Assembly (NCBI GenBank): GCA_050731755.1
Contig: JBOHPP010000245.1
Location: forward strand, 1-10,753
Reading direction: 5' to 3'
From: JBOHPP01 sp050731755
GTDB lineage: Bacteria > Methylomirabilota > Methylomirabilia > Rokubacteriales > CSP1-6
DNA length: 10,753 nt
Shown here: one piece after another, positions 1 to 5,995 of the stretch
Layout: each line of letters begins with the position of its first letter
Numbering within the stretch: the stretch's first letter is position 1
Notes under the pieces: generated by a model
The model's database searches: none
Seen by the model: the letters and a program-made list of their open reading frames with translations, nothing else
Told to the model about the DNA's origin: nothing
Position numbers and translations under genes: made by a program

Positions 1-2
1 CT

Positions 3-638
3 CTCACGCTCAGCGTCAATACGATGAGCACCCAGTGGTCGTCAGCGAGCGCCCAGTGGTCGTCCGACATGACCAAGCTGCGGACCGACCTGGGCGACCT
101 CGCCGGACGCGTTGCCGTCCTCGAGGCTGGCGGCGGCGGCACGCCGATGCCCGCCCTGTTCGACGGCAACGAGAAAAAGGTGGGCAACGTCATCAGTCTG
201 GATCAGGGCGGAACGGCCCCCTGGGTCGCGTTCAAGGAAGGTAACCACTTCTTTGCGCTCAAGGCGGTCAGCGACCAGCGTTTCTTCGCGAACAATGGGC
301 TCCCGACCAACCGGCTGGCCGGGACGATCGTGCGCTTTGCGGAGCTCAAATGTACGGGCCAGGCGTATCTCGATCCTTGGGACAGTAATACAATGCTCAC
401 CCCGCCCCTGGCTCCCTTCTCGCTCGCCCTGGCCGGGGTCCACGAAAACAACGGCCTGGGACCAGTGCTGATCTATGTCGCTCCGGCCAAAGCCGGCCTG
501 GTGAGCGTGCCGCAGAAGTCATGGGTCGATCCCGAGGGGTTCTGCATGAATTCCAACGGGGGGTTCTCCGGCGCCTCAGGAGTCCCCGCGGAGCTGACGC
601 TGCAGTCGGACCACACGCCGCCGTACACGGTGAAATAG
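3..638 (+). CDS. Coiled-coil plus beta-rich protein of unknown function, 5' partial
   Basis: The frame is open to the left edge; the first ATG (24) has no Shine-Dalgarno sequence before it, so the gene probably starts outside the window. From that ATG it encodes 204 residues. Residues 2-36 form heptads (TQWSSAS, AQWSSDM, TKLRTDL, GDLAGRV, AVLEAGG), a short coiled coil, followed by a Gly-rich hinge and a beta-rich, low-charge domain of about 165 residues. The domain contains VGNVISLDQGG and a CTGQAYL segment (Cys118). Similar V-G-x-V...CTGxxY modules occur in secreted or tail-fibre-like proteins, known to me only by general resemblance. No signal peptide is visible because the N-terminus is missing. 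It converges on the minus-strand operon. Function unknown; that it is coding is well supported by its length and its in-frame, protein-like composition. Confidence 0.6.
   Translation, partial: LTLSVNTMSTQWSSASAQWSSDMTKLRTDLGDLAGRVAVLEAGGGGTPMPALFDGNEKKVGNVISLDQGGTAPWVAFKEGNHFFALKAVSDQRFFANNGLPTNRLAGTIVRFAELKCTGQAYLDPWDSNTMLTPPLAPFSLALAGVHENNGLGPVLIYVAPAKAGLVSVPQKSWVDPEGFCMNSNGGFSGASGVPAELTLQSDHTPPYTVK
31..64 (+). repeat. Direct repeat with 21-bp period (heptad-encoding)
   Basis: The 13-mer cccagtggtcgtc occurs at 31-43 and again at 52-64, a 21-bp period that equals one protein heptad (QWSS twice). It marks a recent duplication inside the coiled-coil part of the left-edge gene; further copies may lie outside the window. 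Confidence 0.6.
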
Positions 639-652
639 CGGTTCTGAGCATT

Positions 653-680
653 GCCGGGCGCCGGCCATCCGGCGCCCGGC
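653..680. terminator. Perfect 12-bp stem hairpin between convergent genes
   Basis: GCCGGGCGCCGG and CCGGCGCCCGGC pair perfectly around a CCAT loop. The hairpin lies between the stop of the plus-strand gene (638) and the stop of the last operon gene (697), so it is placed to end transcription from both sides. No clear T-run follows on either strand, so it is not a textbook intrinsic terminator; it could act with Rho or simply stabilise 3' ends. Confidence 0.6.
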
Positions 681-696
681 GCATCGTCTCCCGCGA

Positions 697-1002
697 TCAG
701 TCCTCCGACGCCCGGTCCAACGATCGAAGGTAGTCCGACCACTCCACGGGCACCTGGGCCTTCTTGCGGGTGTTGCATTCCTTGCAGGCCGGAACCACGT
801 TGCCGCGAATGCTCCGACCTCCCCGCCCCAGCGGCACCAGATGATCCATCGTCAGCGCCCGGGATCCGACCTGCCGACGGCAGTAGTAGCAGATCCCGGT
901 GGCCACGCGGCGCTTCCACCACTGACTCTGACGGAGCTCGCGGGCTCGGATGCGCTCCCGCCGCAGCACGTCGGGGTCGACCGGCGCGTAGAACTCACTC
1001 AT
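697..1002 (-). CDS. Small HNH endonuclease
   Basis: A 101-residue protein with a zinc-stabilised HNH fold. CYYC (Cys38, Cys41) gives the first zinc pair, TMDHLVPLGRGG carries the Asp53-His54 catalytic centre, Asn68 (GNVVPAC) follows, and CKECN (Cys73, Cys76, Asn77) gives the second zinc pair and final Asn. This is the order of McrA/phage-type HNH nucleases, which cut DNA with one divalent metal. The N-terminal 35 residues are Arg-rich and probably contact DNA. The ATG overlaps the end of the ABC-F gene by 8 bases (ATGAGTGA) and has no good Shine-Dalgarno sequence, so translation is probably coupled. It is the last gene of the operon. The biological role (repair, restriction or domesticated mobile element) cannot be told from sequence; the fold assignment is secure. 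Confidence 0.88.
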   Translation of the reverse strand: MSEFYAPVDPDVLRRERIRARELRQSQWWKRRVATGICYYCRRQVGSRALTMDHLVPLGRGGRSIRGNVVPACKECNTRKKAQVPVEWSDYLRSLDRASED

Positions 1003-2983
1003 GGCCGGCCAGTGACTCCGAGAGCGCCTCCCATTCACGCATGAGCCACGCCACCTGCTCCTCCGCGCTCCTGCGCTCGAGAGCCACCGCGCGCACCCGT
1101 TCGCCATCAACGTAGAGGCCGGGGTCGCCGAGGGTCTCGCCGAGCTGGCCCAGGCGCTCTTCGAGGCCGGCGATCTGGCGCTCGACCTCCTCCAGTCGCC
1201 GCCGGAGCTCTCGGACTTCGCGGCTGCCCGGGCCCGAGGTCGACCGCCGGGCCCCGGGTGGCCGGCCACCGCGCTCCCCCGATCGGACCGGTGCCGCCGC
1301 CGTGCCGGGCGTCGAGTGCCGACGTCTGGATCCGAGTCCCGGTGCGTCAGCGCCGAGGGCGGGCTGTCGCTCGATGGTCGAGTCTTCGGTGACCCGCGAC
1401 TTGGTGTCGAGGTAGTCGTCGTAGTCGCCGGGGAAGCTGGACAGGCGGCCGCCAGCGATCTCCACCACCCGGGAAGCGATCCGGTTGATGAAGTAGCGGT
1501 CGTGCGAGATGAAAACCATGGTGCCCGTAAACGACGCCAGAGCATCTTCCAGCACTTCACGCGAAACCAGGTCCAGGTGATTGGTGGGCTCGTCGAGGCA
1601 CAGGAGGGCCGCGGGCCGCACGAGCATCCTGGCCAACGCCAGCCGCGCCTTCTCCCCTCCGGACAGGACGCTGACGCGTTTGTCGACTGCGTCCCCTGAA
1701 AAGAGAAAGGCCCCCAGGATGGTGCGGACCCGCGTGTGGCTTGCCTCCGGGGCCACCGCGGCCAGCTCCTCCAGCACGGTGCGCGTGGGATCGAGGGCGT
1801 CGAGCTGATGCTGGGCGTAGTAGTGGACGGCGACCTGCGTGCCCAGCGCGCGTTGGCCCCGCTCGAACGGCAGGACGCCGGCCAGCACGCGGAGCAGCGT
1901 CGATTTCCCCGCGCCGTTGATGCCGACCAGCGCCACCCGCTCGCCGCGCTCGACCTCGAAGTCGACGCCGGCGTAGACGATGGTGTCGCCGTAGGCCTTG
2001 TGGACCCCGGACAACCGGGCGACGACCCGCCCGGTGCGCGGCGGCTGCGGAAAAGCGAAGTGGATGCGGCGGGCCTCGCGGTCGACCTCGACGCGCTCCA
2101 TCCGTTCGAGCATCTTGATGCGGCTCTGCACCTGCCTCGCCTTCGTCGCCTTGTAGCGGAAGCGCTCGATGAAGCGCTCGATCTCGGCCACGCGCTTGGC
2201 CTGGTTGCGGGCCCGGGCCTCCAGGAGCCGCTGCCGGGCCTCTCGCTCGACGAGGTAGGCATCGTAGTTGCCCGGATAGAGCGTGAGGCCGGCCGGACCG
2301 AGCTCGGCGATGGTGGATACCATCCGGTTGAGGAAGTAGCGGTCGTGGGCGACGACGATCACCGTGCCAACGTACCCGGCCAGGAAACTCTCCAGCCAGG
2401 CCAGCGATGCGAGGTCGAGATGGTTGGTGGGCTCGTCGAGGAGCAGCAGCGTGGGGCGCAGGAGCAGCAGGCGGGCCAGCGCCGCCCGCATGCGCCAGCC
2501 TCCGGAGAACTCGGCGAGCGGCCGGGTCAGGTCGCCGGGGGCGAAGCCGAGCCCGCTCAGGACGGCGTGGGCCTCGGTCTCCAGGCGATAGCCGCCCAGC
2601 GCCTCGAACCGGTGCTGCAGCTCTCCGTAGCGGGCGGTGAGGGCGTCACTCGGCGAGTCGGCCAGGGTCGCCGCGACGTCCTCCATCTCGCGCTCAAGCC
2701 GCCAGACGTCCTCGAAGCCGCTGAGCGCCTCGGCCAGCACCGAGCCCGCCGTGCTGGCCGTCACTTCCTGGGGCAAATAGCCGACCGTCGCCTCGCGGGC
2801 GCGGCTCACCCGGCCGGCGTCCGGCTCCTCGTGGCCGGCCAGGATCCGGCACAGCGTCGTCTTGCCCGCTCCGTTGGGCCCCACGAGCCCGATGCGCTCG
2901 CCAGCGGCGACTCGCCAGTCCAGATCGCGGAAGAGCGTCTGGCCGCCGTAGCCCTTGGCGACCGCCTCGAGCGCGACGAGCAC
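995..2983 (-). CDS. ABC-F family ATPase, YheS/Uup-like
   Basis: 662 residues with two ABC domains and no membrane segments, the ABC-F architecture of ribosome-associated ATPases. Domain 1: Walker A GPNGAGKT (35-42), a degenerate signature FSGGW (159-163), Walker B/D-loop LLLLDEPTNHLD (179-190), switch His213. Linker with the KATKARQVQSRIKMLERME helix (278-296), typical of the P-site interaction motif in YheS-type members. Domain 2: Walker A GINGAGKST (354-362), signature LSGGEKARLAL (440-450), CLDEPTNHLD (462-471), switch His494. A low-complexity Arg/Gly/Pro linker (550-585) leads to a charged C-terminal coiled coil (585-660), as in Uup and YheS. Both catalytic glutamates are present. The start is GTG, 7 bases after the stop of the PPOX gene, with a weak AGAAG before it. 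The role is likely translation rescue or quality control; E. coli counterparts are about 635 residues, so the length fits. Confidence 0.92.
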   Translation of the reverse strand: MLVALEAVAKGYGGQTLFRDLDWRVAAGERIGLVGPNGAGKTTLCRILAGHEEPDAGRVSRAREATVGYLPQEVTASTAGSVLAEALSGFEDVWRLEREMEDVAATLADSPSDALTARYGELQHRFEALGGYRLETEAHAVLSGLGFAPGDLTRPLAEFSGGWRMRAALARLLLLRPTLLLLDEPTNHLDLASLAWLESFLAGYVGTVIVVAHDRYFLNRMVSTIAELGPAGLTLYPGNYDAYLVEREARQRLLEARARNQAKRVAEIERFIERFRYKATKARQVQSRIKMLERMERVEVDREARRIHFAFPQPPRTGRVVARLSGVHKAYGDTIVYAGVDFEVERGERVALVGINGAGKSTLLRVLAGVLPFERGQRALGTQVAVHYYAQHQLDALDPTRTVLEELAAVAPEASHTRVRTILGAFLFSGDAVDKRVSVLSGGEKARLALARMLVRPAALLCLDEPTNHLDLVSREVLEDALASFTGTMVFISHDRYFINRIASRVVEIAGGRLSSFPGDYDDYLDTKSRVTEDSTIERQPALGADAPGLGSRRRHSTPGTAAAPVRSGERGGRPPGARRSTSGPGSREVRELRRRLEEVERQIAGLEERLGQLGETLGDPGLYVDGERVRAVALERRSAEEQVAWLMREWEALSESLAGHE

Positions 2984-2990
2984 GCTGCTT

Positions 2991-3392
2991 CTAGCCCAGG
3001 CCCTGCACGCGCTCGGGCAAGATCTTCACTGTCACCCGCACCTCGCCGGGCCGCCGCCAGGGGTAGCGATCCTGGCCGGTGTACTTCTTGGCCAGCGCGT
3101 CGATGTGCGCCTCGGCGCCCTGCTCCGTCATGTCGGCCACCCGGCCGCGAATCTGGAGATACCGGTAGGGGTTGTCGGGATCCTGGACCGCCAGCGCCAC
3201 CCGGGGGTTGCGCTGGAGGTTGCGGTCCTTCACCCGGCCCCGGGCCGTGTTGAACCGGATGTGAGTGCCGTCGAAGTCGACCCACACCGGCGTCACCTGG
3301 GGCGTGCCGTCGCGGCCCACCGTGGCCAGGTGGGCGAAGGCCTTCTTGTCGAGGATGTCGCGATACTTGGCCAGCGTCCCGTTACCGCTCAT
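2991..3392 (-). CDS. PPOX-class (pyridoxamine oxidase-like) F420/flavin-dependent protein
   Basis: A 133-residue split-barrel protein. The N-terminal stretch FAHLATVGRDGTPQVTPVWV (24-43) is the first strand pair of the PNPOx-like fold; GRVKDRNLQRNPRVALAV is the cofactor-phosphate-binding segment typical of Rv1155-like F420-binding members; it ends with strands around EVRVTVKILPERV. These proteins use F420, FMN or heme to reduce small substrates; the F420 subclass is favoured by the KDRNLxRxPRV motif but is not proven. The start ATG (3392) has AGGAG 7 bases upstream, and this Shine-Dalgarno sequence lies within the last codons of the preceding selenoprotein gene; the two genes overlap by 11 bases. 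It is 7 bases from the ABC-F start. Confidence 0.88.
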   Translation of the reverse strand: MSGNGTLAKYRDILDKKAFAHLATVGRDGTPQVTPVWVDFDGTHIRFNTARGRVKDRNLQRNPRVALAVQDPDNPYRYLQIRGRVADMTEQGAEAHIDALAKKYTGQDRYPWRRPGEVRVTVKILPERVQGLG

Positions 3393-3732
3393 GTCGCGTC
3401 TCCTTGAGCTGCTCCATCATGGCGAAGGCGTGGCGGACCGACTTGACCGCCAGCGTGCCTCCCATGAGCAACCCGATGTCCAGTGTCTCCGCGATCTCGG
3501 CCTCCGTCGCGCCGCGGTCGAGGACCTCCTCGACCCGATGCTCGATTCAGTCGAAGCAGTTCTGCGACACCGCCACCGCCAGCGCGGTCAGCTCCTTGTG
3601 CTTCTTGGAGAGCGCACCGTCGGCGAAGACCTGCTCGCCGGCGGTCCGAAAGGCCGCGTACACCTTCATCGACGACTTGAGGATGAGGCCGTTGAGGCGC
3701 TTCTTCTCGCGATGGCGCTCGTGGACGTGCAT
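3382..3732 (-). CDS. AhpD/carboxymuconolactone decarboxylase-family selenoprotein (CxxU)
   Basis: 116 residues if the in-frame TGA at 3547-3549 is read as selenocysteine 62; otherwise a 61-residue stub. The part before it ends ELTALAVAVSQNCFD, the part after it begins IEHRVEEVLDRGATEAEI and continues ETLDIGLLMGGTLAVKSV to a TAA (3382-3384). Together these make one ungapped CMD/AhpD domain whose active site is normally CxxC, so the TGA replaces the second, resolving or peroxidatic cysteine (C59-F-D-U62). The family acts as small thiol peroxidases or disulfide reductases, often as all-helical oligomers. His65 lies three residues after U62, where many relatives have the proton-relay His at +4. 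The N-terminus MHVHERH is His-rich. AGGAG stands 8 bases before the ATG. It follows the unknown 168-residue gene by 15 bases and overlaps the PPOX gene by 11. Splitting or calling a pseudogene would be the usual misannotation. Confidence 0.82.
3516..3535 (-). promoter_or_regulatory. Bacterial SECIS-like hairpin
   Basis: In the mRNA, GGUCGAGG pairs perfectly with CCUCGACC around an AGGU loop. The stem starts 11 nt and the loop 19 nt after the UGA; the loop has the GGU found in the E. coli fdhF SECIS loop (AGGUCU), which SelB contacts. Two more pairs below the stem are possible with one bulged G at 3515. It differs from fdhF in having no bulged U in the upper stem. The hairpin sits wholly in coding sequence, as bacterial SECIS elements do. 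Confidence 0.72.
3547..3549 (-). other. In-frame UGA, proposed selenocysteine codon
   Basis: The codon reads TGA between GAC (Asp61) and ATC (Ile63). In Cys-containing relatives this position is the second Cys of CxxC, so TGC or TGT would be expected. No other stop interrupts the frame from 3732 to 3384. Confidence 0.8.
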
Positions 3733-3740
3733 CGGCGCGT

Positions 3741-3745
3741 CTCCT
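3741..3745 (-). promoter_or_regulatory. Shine-Dalgarno site of the selenoprotein gene
   Basis: AGGAG, 8 bases before the ATG at 3732, decides the start. The block AAGGAGACGCG is repeated before the PPOX start (AGGAG at 3400-3404), so both genes carry almost the same translation signal. Confidence 0.7.
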
Positions 3746-3747
3746 TG

Positions 3748-4254
3748 CTATCCCGTGGTTGTCGTCATCTCGATCGCGCGGGTCTCCGCCATGCAGCGCA
3801 GCGCCAGCAGCAGACGCACCACGCATTGCTGCACGAGCAGCGCGTCCTGGGTGAATGGATCGGCCAGCCACTCGCGCACCCACTCGCCCTTTTCCTTGGC
3901 CAGCCCCAGGGTCGGCGAAAGCTTCTGCAGCCGCAGCAGCAGATCGTCGGGGGGCAGCCCCACCGCCCGCAGCCGGGCCACTACGGCGGCCCGCACCGCC
4001 GCGTTCCAGATGCCGGTGAGACCCTCGAGCAGGGCCTGGTAGCAGGTCAGGTCCTCGCGCTCCTGGAATTGTTGCAGCACCGCGGGCAAGAAAGCGCTGA
4101 CCACGGCGTCCCCCTCGTCGTCCACGCCAAACAGCGGCCCCAGCACCGGGTCGGCCTGGGGTTTGGCCAGCTCGGCGAGAAGCGCCGCCGCGGCGGCAGC
4201 GGGAACCGCCGGCATCTGAGCCAGGCGTTCGAGGACCGGGACGTCGTTGGCCAT
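3748..4254 (-). CDS. Uncharacterised helical protein coupled to MFS gene
   Basis: 168 residues, not recognised. The protein is almost entirely predicted helix, rich in Ala and Leu, with no membrane span or signal peptide. Recognisable segments are an Ala-rich stretch after PAVPAAAAAALL, an acidic VDDEGD turn, two Cys (in LTCYQALLE and VQQCVVRLLLALRC) and a charged KEKGEWVREWLADP. It ends in an EMTTTTG tail. I chose the ATG at 4254 because GGGAGG (4261-4266) stands 6 bases before it; the ATG at 4260 would abut that site directly, though it overlaps the MFS stop as ATGA. It lies between the exporter and the selenoprotein. Function unknown; a cytoplasmic accessory or sensor protein is possible but not shown. 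Confidence 0.72.
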   Translation of the reverse strand: MANDVPVLERLAQMPAVPAAAAAALLAELAKPQADPVLGPLFGVDDEGDAVVSAFLPAVLQQFQEREDLTCYQALLEGLTGIWNAAVRAAVVARLRAVGLPPDDLLLRLQKLSPTLGLAKEKGEWVREWLADPFTQDALLVQQCVVRLLLALRCMAETRAIEMTTTTG

Positions 4255-4256
4255 GG

Positions 4257-5669
4257 TCATCCTCCCACGCGAGTGGGCTCGCTCTGCATGTCGGCGCGGG
4301 CGAGGTCGCGCGCGCTGCCGGCCGGCACCAGGAAGGCGGAGGCGAACGCCGCCAGGCACACGCCGAGGCCCACCACGAAGACGCCGTGCAGGGCCGTCTC
4401 CATCGACGCGCCCGCGCCCAGCCGCTGCGCCATCACCGCCCCCATGAGGCTCAGGCCGAGCGCTCCACCCACGGCCCGGAAGAACTGGGTCATCGATGTG
4501 GCGATGCCGAGGTCGCCCCGCGGCACCGCGCTCTGGACGGCGATGAGCATCGGGACCATGGTCATCCCCATGCCGACGCCGGCCAACAGCACGTCGCGCA
4601 TGGCCGCGCCCGGGGTGAGCGCGCCGTTCCAGCGCGTGAGCAGGACGAACGCCGCGGTGAGACAGGCCATGCCGGCCAGCACCACGACGCGGTAACCGAT
4701 CTTCAGCACGAGCCGGGCACTGGTGATGGAGAGCGCGACCCAGCCGAGCACGAAGGGCGTGAGCACGAAGCCCGCTTCCGTGGCCGACGTGCCCGCCACT
4801 ATCTGCATAAAGAGCGGGACGAAGGAGATGGCGCCGAACATCGCCATCCCGGCCAGGAAGCCGGTCACGACGGCCGCCACCACCATGCGGCGGCCGAAGA
4901 GCCGCAGAGGGACGATCGGCTCGGGGGCCCGGCGCTCGACGGCGACAAACCCGGCCAGCGCCAGTGCCCCCACGGTCAGCGGCACCACCACGTCGGCGCG
5001 CAGCCAGGCGCCGGCCCGTCCGGCCTCAACCAGGGCCAGGAGCACAGCCGACACGCCCACCGCGAAGAGTCCCAGCCCCGCGTAATCGATCACCGGGCGG
5101 CGGGGCGAGGGCGCCTCGCCACGCAGGGAACTAGCGATCAGCCCCATGCCGACGGCGCCGAACGGCAAGTTGATGTAGAACACCCAGCGCCACGACACGT
5201 GATCGGTGAGCAGCCCCCCCACGAGCGGGCCCACCAGCGAGGCGACCCCCCAGACTCCGGAAATGAAGCCCTGGATCCGGGCCCGGCGCTCCAGATCGAA
5301 GAGGTCGCCGACGATCGTCATGCCGATGCTGAGCAGGGAGCCGGCGCCGACGCCCTGGAGCATCCGGAAGACGATCAGCTCGGCCATGCCGGTCGCGGCC
5401 CCGGCCAACGCGGAGCCGGCGAGGAAAATCGCCAGACCGCTAAGGTACGTCCGGCGCCGCCCGAAGAGGTCGGACAACCGGCCCCACAGCGGCATGGTCA
5501 CCGTGGAGGTGAGCAGGAAGCCCGAGAAGACCCAGGTGTAGATGTGAAGGCCGCCCAGGCTCGCCACGACGGTGGGCATCGCCGTGGCCACCACCGTCGA
5601 CTCCATCGCGGCCAGGAAGATCGACAGCATGATCCCGGCCAGCGCCCGCCGCTTGCGCGCCTCCTCCAT
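4257..5669 (-). CDS. MFS drug/multidrug exporter, DHA2 family (14 TM, EmrB/QacA-like)
   Basis: 470 residues, very hydrophobic with about 14 membrane segments. TM1 carries ESTVVATAMPTV (E23 where DHA2 members have D/E), loop 2-3 has motif A GRLSDLFGRRR (63-73), TM4 has RMLQGVGAG (102-110), TM5 has the antiporter motif C GPLVGGLL (147-154), followed by WRWVFYINLPFG (160-171), which is diagnostic of DHA2. It should export small hydrophobic compounds using the proton gradient across the inner membrane. The start ATG at 5669 shares one base with the stop of the DUF971 gene (TGATG); the frame is open upstream, but that part is low-complexity shadow sequence without family similarity. Its stop is 2 bases before the next start. 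Substrate unknown. Confidence 0.92.
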   Translation of the reverse strand: MEEARKRRALAGIMLSIFLAAMESTVVATAMPTVVASLGGLHIYTWVFSGFLLTSTVTMPLWGRLSDLFGRRRTYLSGLAIFLAGSALAGAATGMAELIVFRMLQGVGAGSLLSIGMTIVGDLFDLERRARIQGFISGVWGVASLVGPLVGGLLTDHVSWRWVFYINLPFGAVGMGLIASSLRGEAPSPRRPVIDYAGLGLFAVGVSAVLLALVEAGRAGAWLRADVVVPLTVGALALAGFVAVERRAPEPIVPLRLFGRRMVVAAVVTGFLAGMAMFGAISFVPLFMQIVAGTSATEAGFVLTPFVLGWVALSITSARLVLKIGYRVVVLAGMACLTAAFVLLTRWNGALTPGAAMRDVLLAGVGMGMTMVPMLIAVQSAVPRGDLGIATSMTQFFRAVGGALGLSLMGAVMAQRLGAGASMETALHGVFVVGLGVCLAAFASAFLVPAGSARDLARADMQSEPTRVGG

Positions 5670-5995
5670 CAGTGGCCGCCGGTGCAGCCCGCGCACCGGC
5701 ACAGGCCGCGGAGGTCCGGATACGGGTAGAGGCTCTCGTGGGCGTCGGCCCAGACCACCCGGAGCCCGGGCCCGGTGCGCGTGATCTCCGTCGGCCAGGC
5801 CGCCGTCGGCGCGATCGTCTCCAGCGCCGCGCAGGCCCCGCACGGGCAATCGCGCCGGAGCCGCTCGAAGGGGTAGATGGACCCGTGATCATCGCCCCAG
5901 GTCACGCCCACCGCATAGCGCCCCACAAGATGCACATCCTTCGGCGCGTTGGGATCGGGCTGGCCCAGGAGTGGCAGCCGCAGCTTCTGACTCAC
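5669..5995 (-). CDS. DUF971 / GBBH-like N-terminal domain protein
   Basis: 108 residues, a stand-alone DUF971 domain. Two similar halves are visible: VTWGDDHGSIYPFERLR with CPCGAC (Cys50, 52, 55) and VVWADAHESLYPYPDLR with CRCAGC (Cys99, 101, 104). The WxDxHxSxYPxxxLR unit is the family hallmark, found in the N-terminal zinc-binding domain of gamma-butyrobetaine hydroxylase and in small free-standing proteins near Fe-S or Mrp/ApbC genes. The six Cys probably bind zinc or take part in Fe-S metabolism. The start is GTG with GGAGG 6 bases upstream, overlapping the glycosylase stop by 4 bases (GTGA). Family assignment is firm; the biochemical role of free-standing members is not settled. Confidence 0.88.
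   Translation of the reverse strand: MSQKLRLPLLGQPDPNAPKDVHLVGRYAVGVTWGDDHGSIYPFERLRRDCPCGACAALETIAPTAAWPTEITRTGPGLRVVWADAHESLYPYPDLRGLCRCAGCTGGH

Noticed and set aside
697..2262. A 521-residue minus-strand protein ending in the HNH domain
   Set aside because: Only the last 101 residues are HNH; the rest is an off-frame reading of the ABC-F gene. The ATG at 1002 is the sensible start.
1736..3253. Long plus-strand frame opposite the ABC-F gene
   Set aside because: It is antisense to a protein with both Walker A/B sets and signature motifs; the product is low-complexity (R, A, G, P, H) and matches nothing. It is a high-GC shadow.
3382..3732. Reading the AhpD/CMD gene as a nonsense-mutated pseudogene or as two genes
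   Set aside because: The only lesion is a TGA at the active-site Cys codon, a SECIS-like hairpin follows, and the downstream frame is intact and used by the overlapping next gene. A chance mutation would rarely satisfy all three; base-call error remains possible and is listed as a test.
3265..5729. Long plus-strand frames opposite the PPOX, unknown and MFS genes
   Set aside because: The translations are rich in H, R, Q and P without domains, while the minus strand carries clear family motifs.
5671..5995. The two-fold internal repeat in the DUF971 protein as a new duplication
   Set aside because: The two WxDxHxSxYP...LR units with nearby Cys are a normal property of this family.
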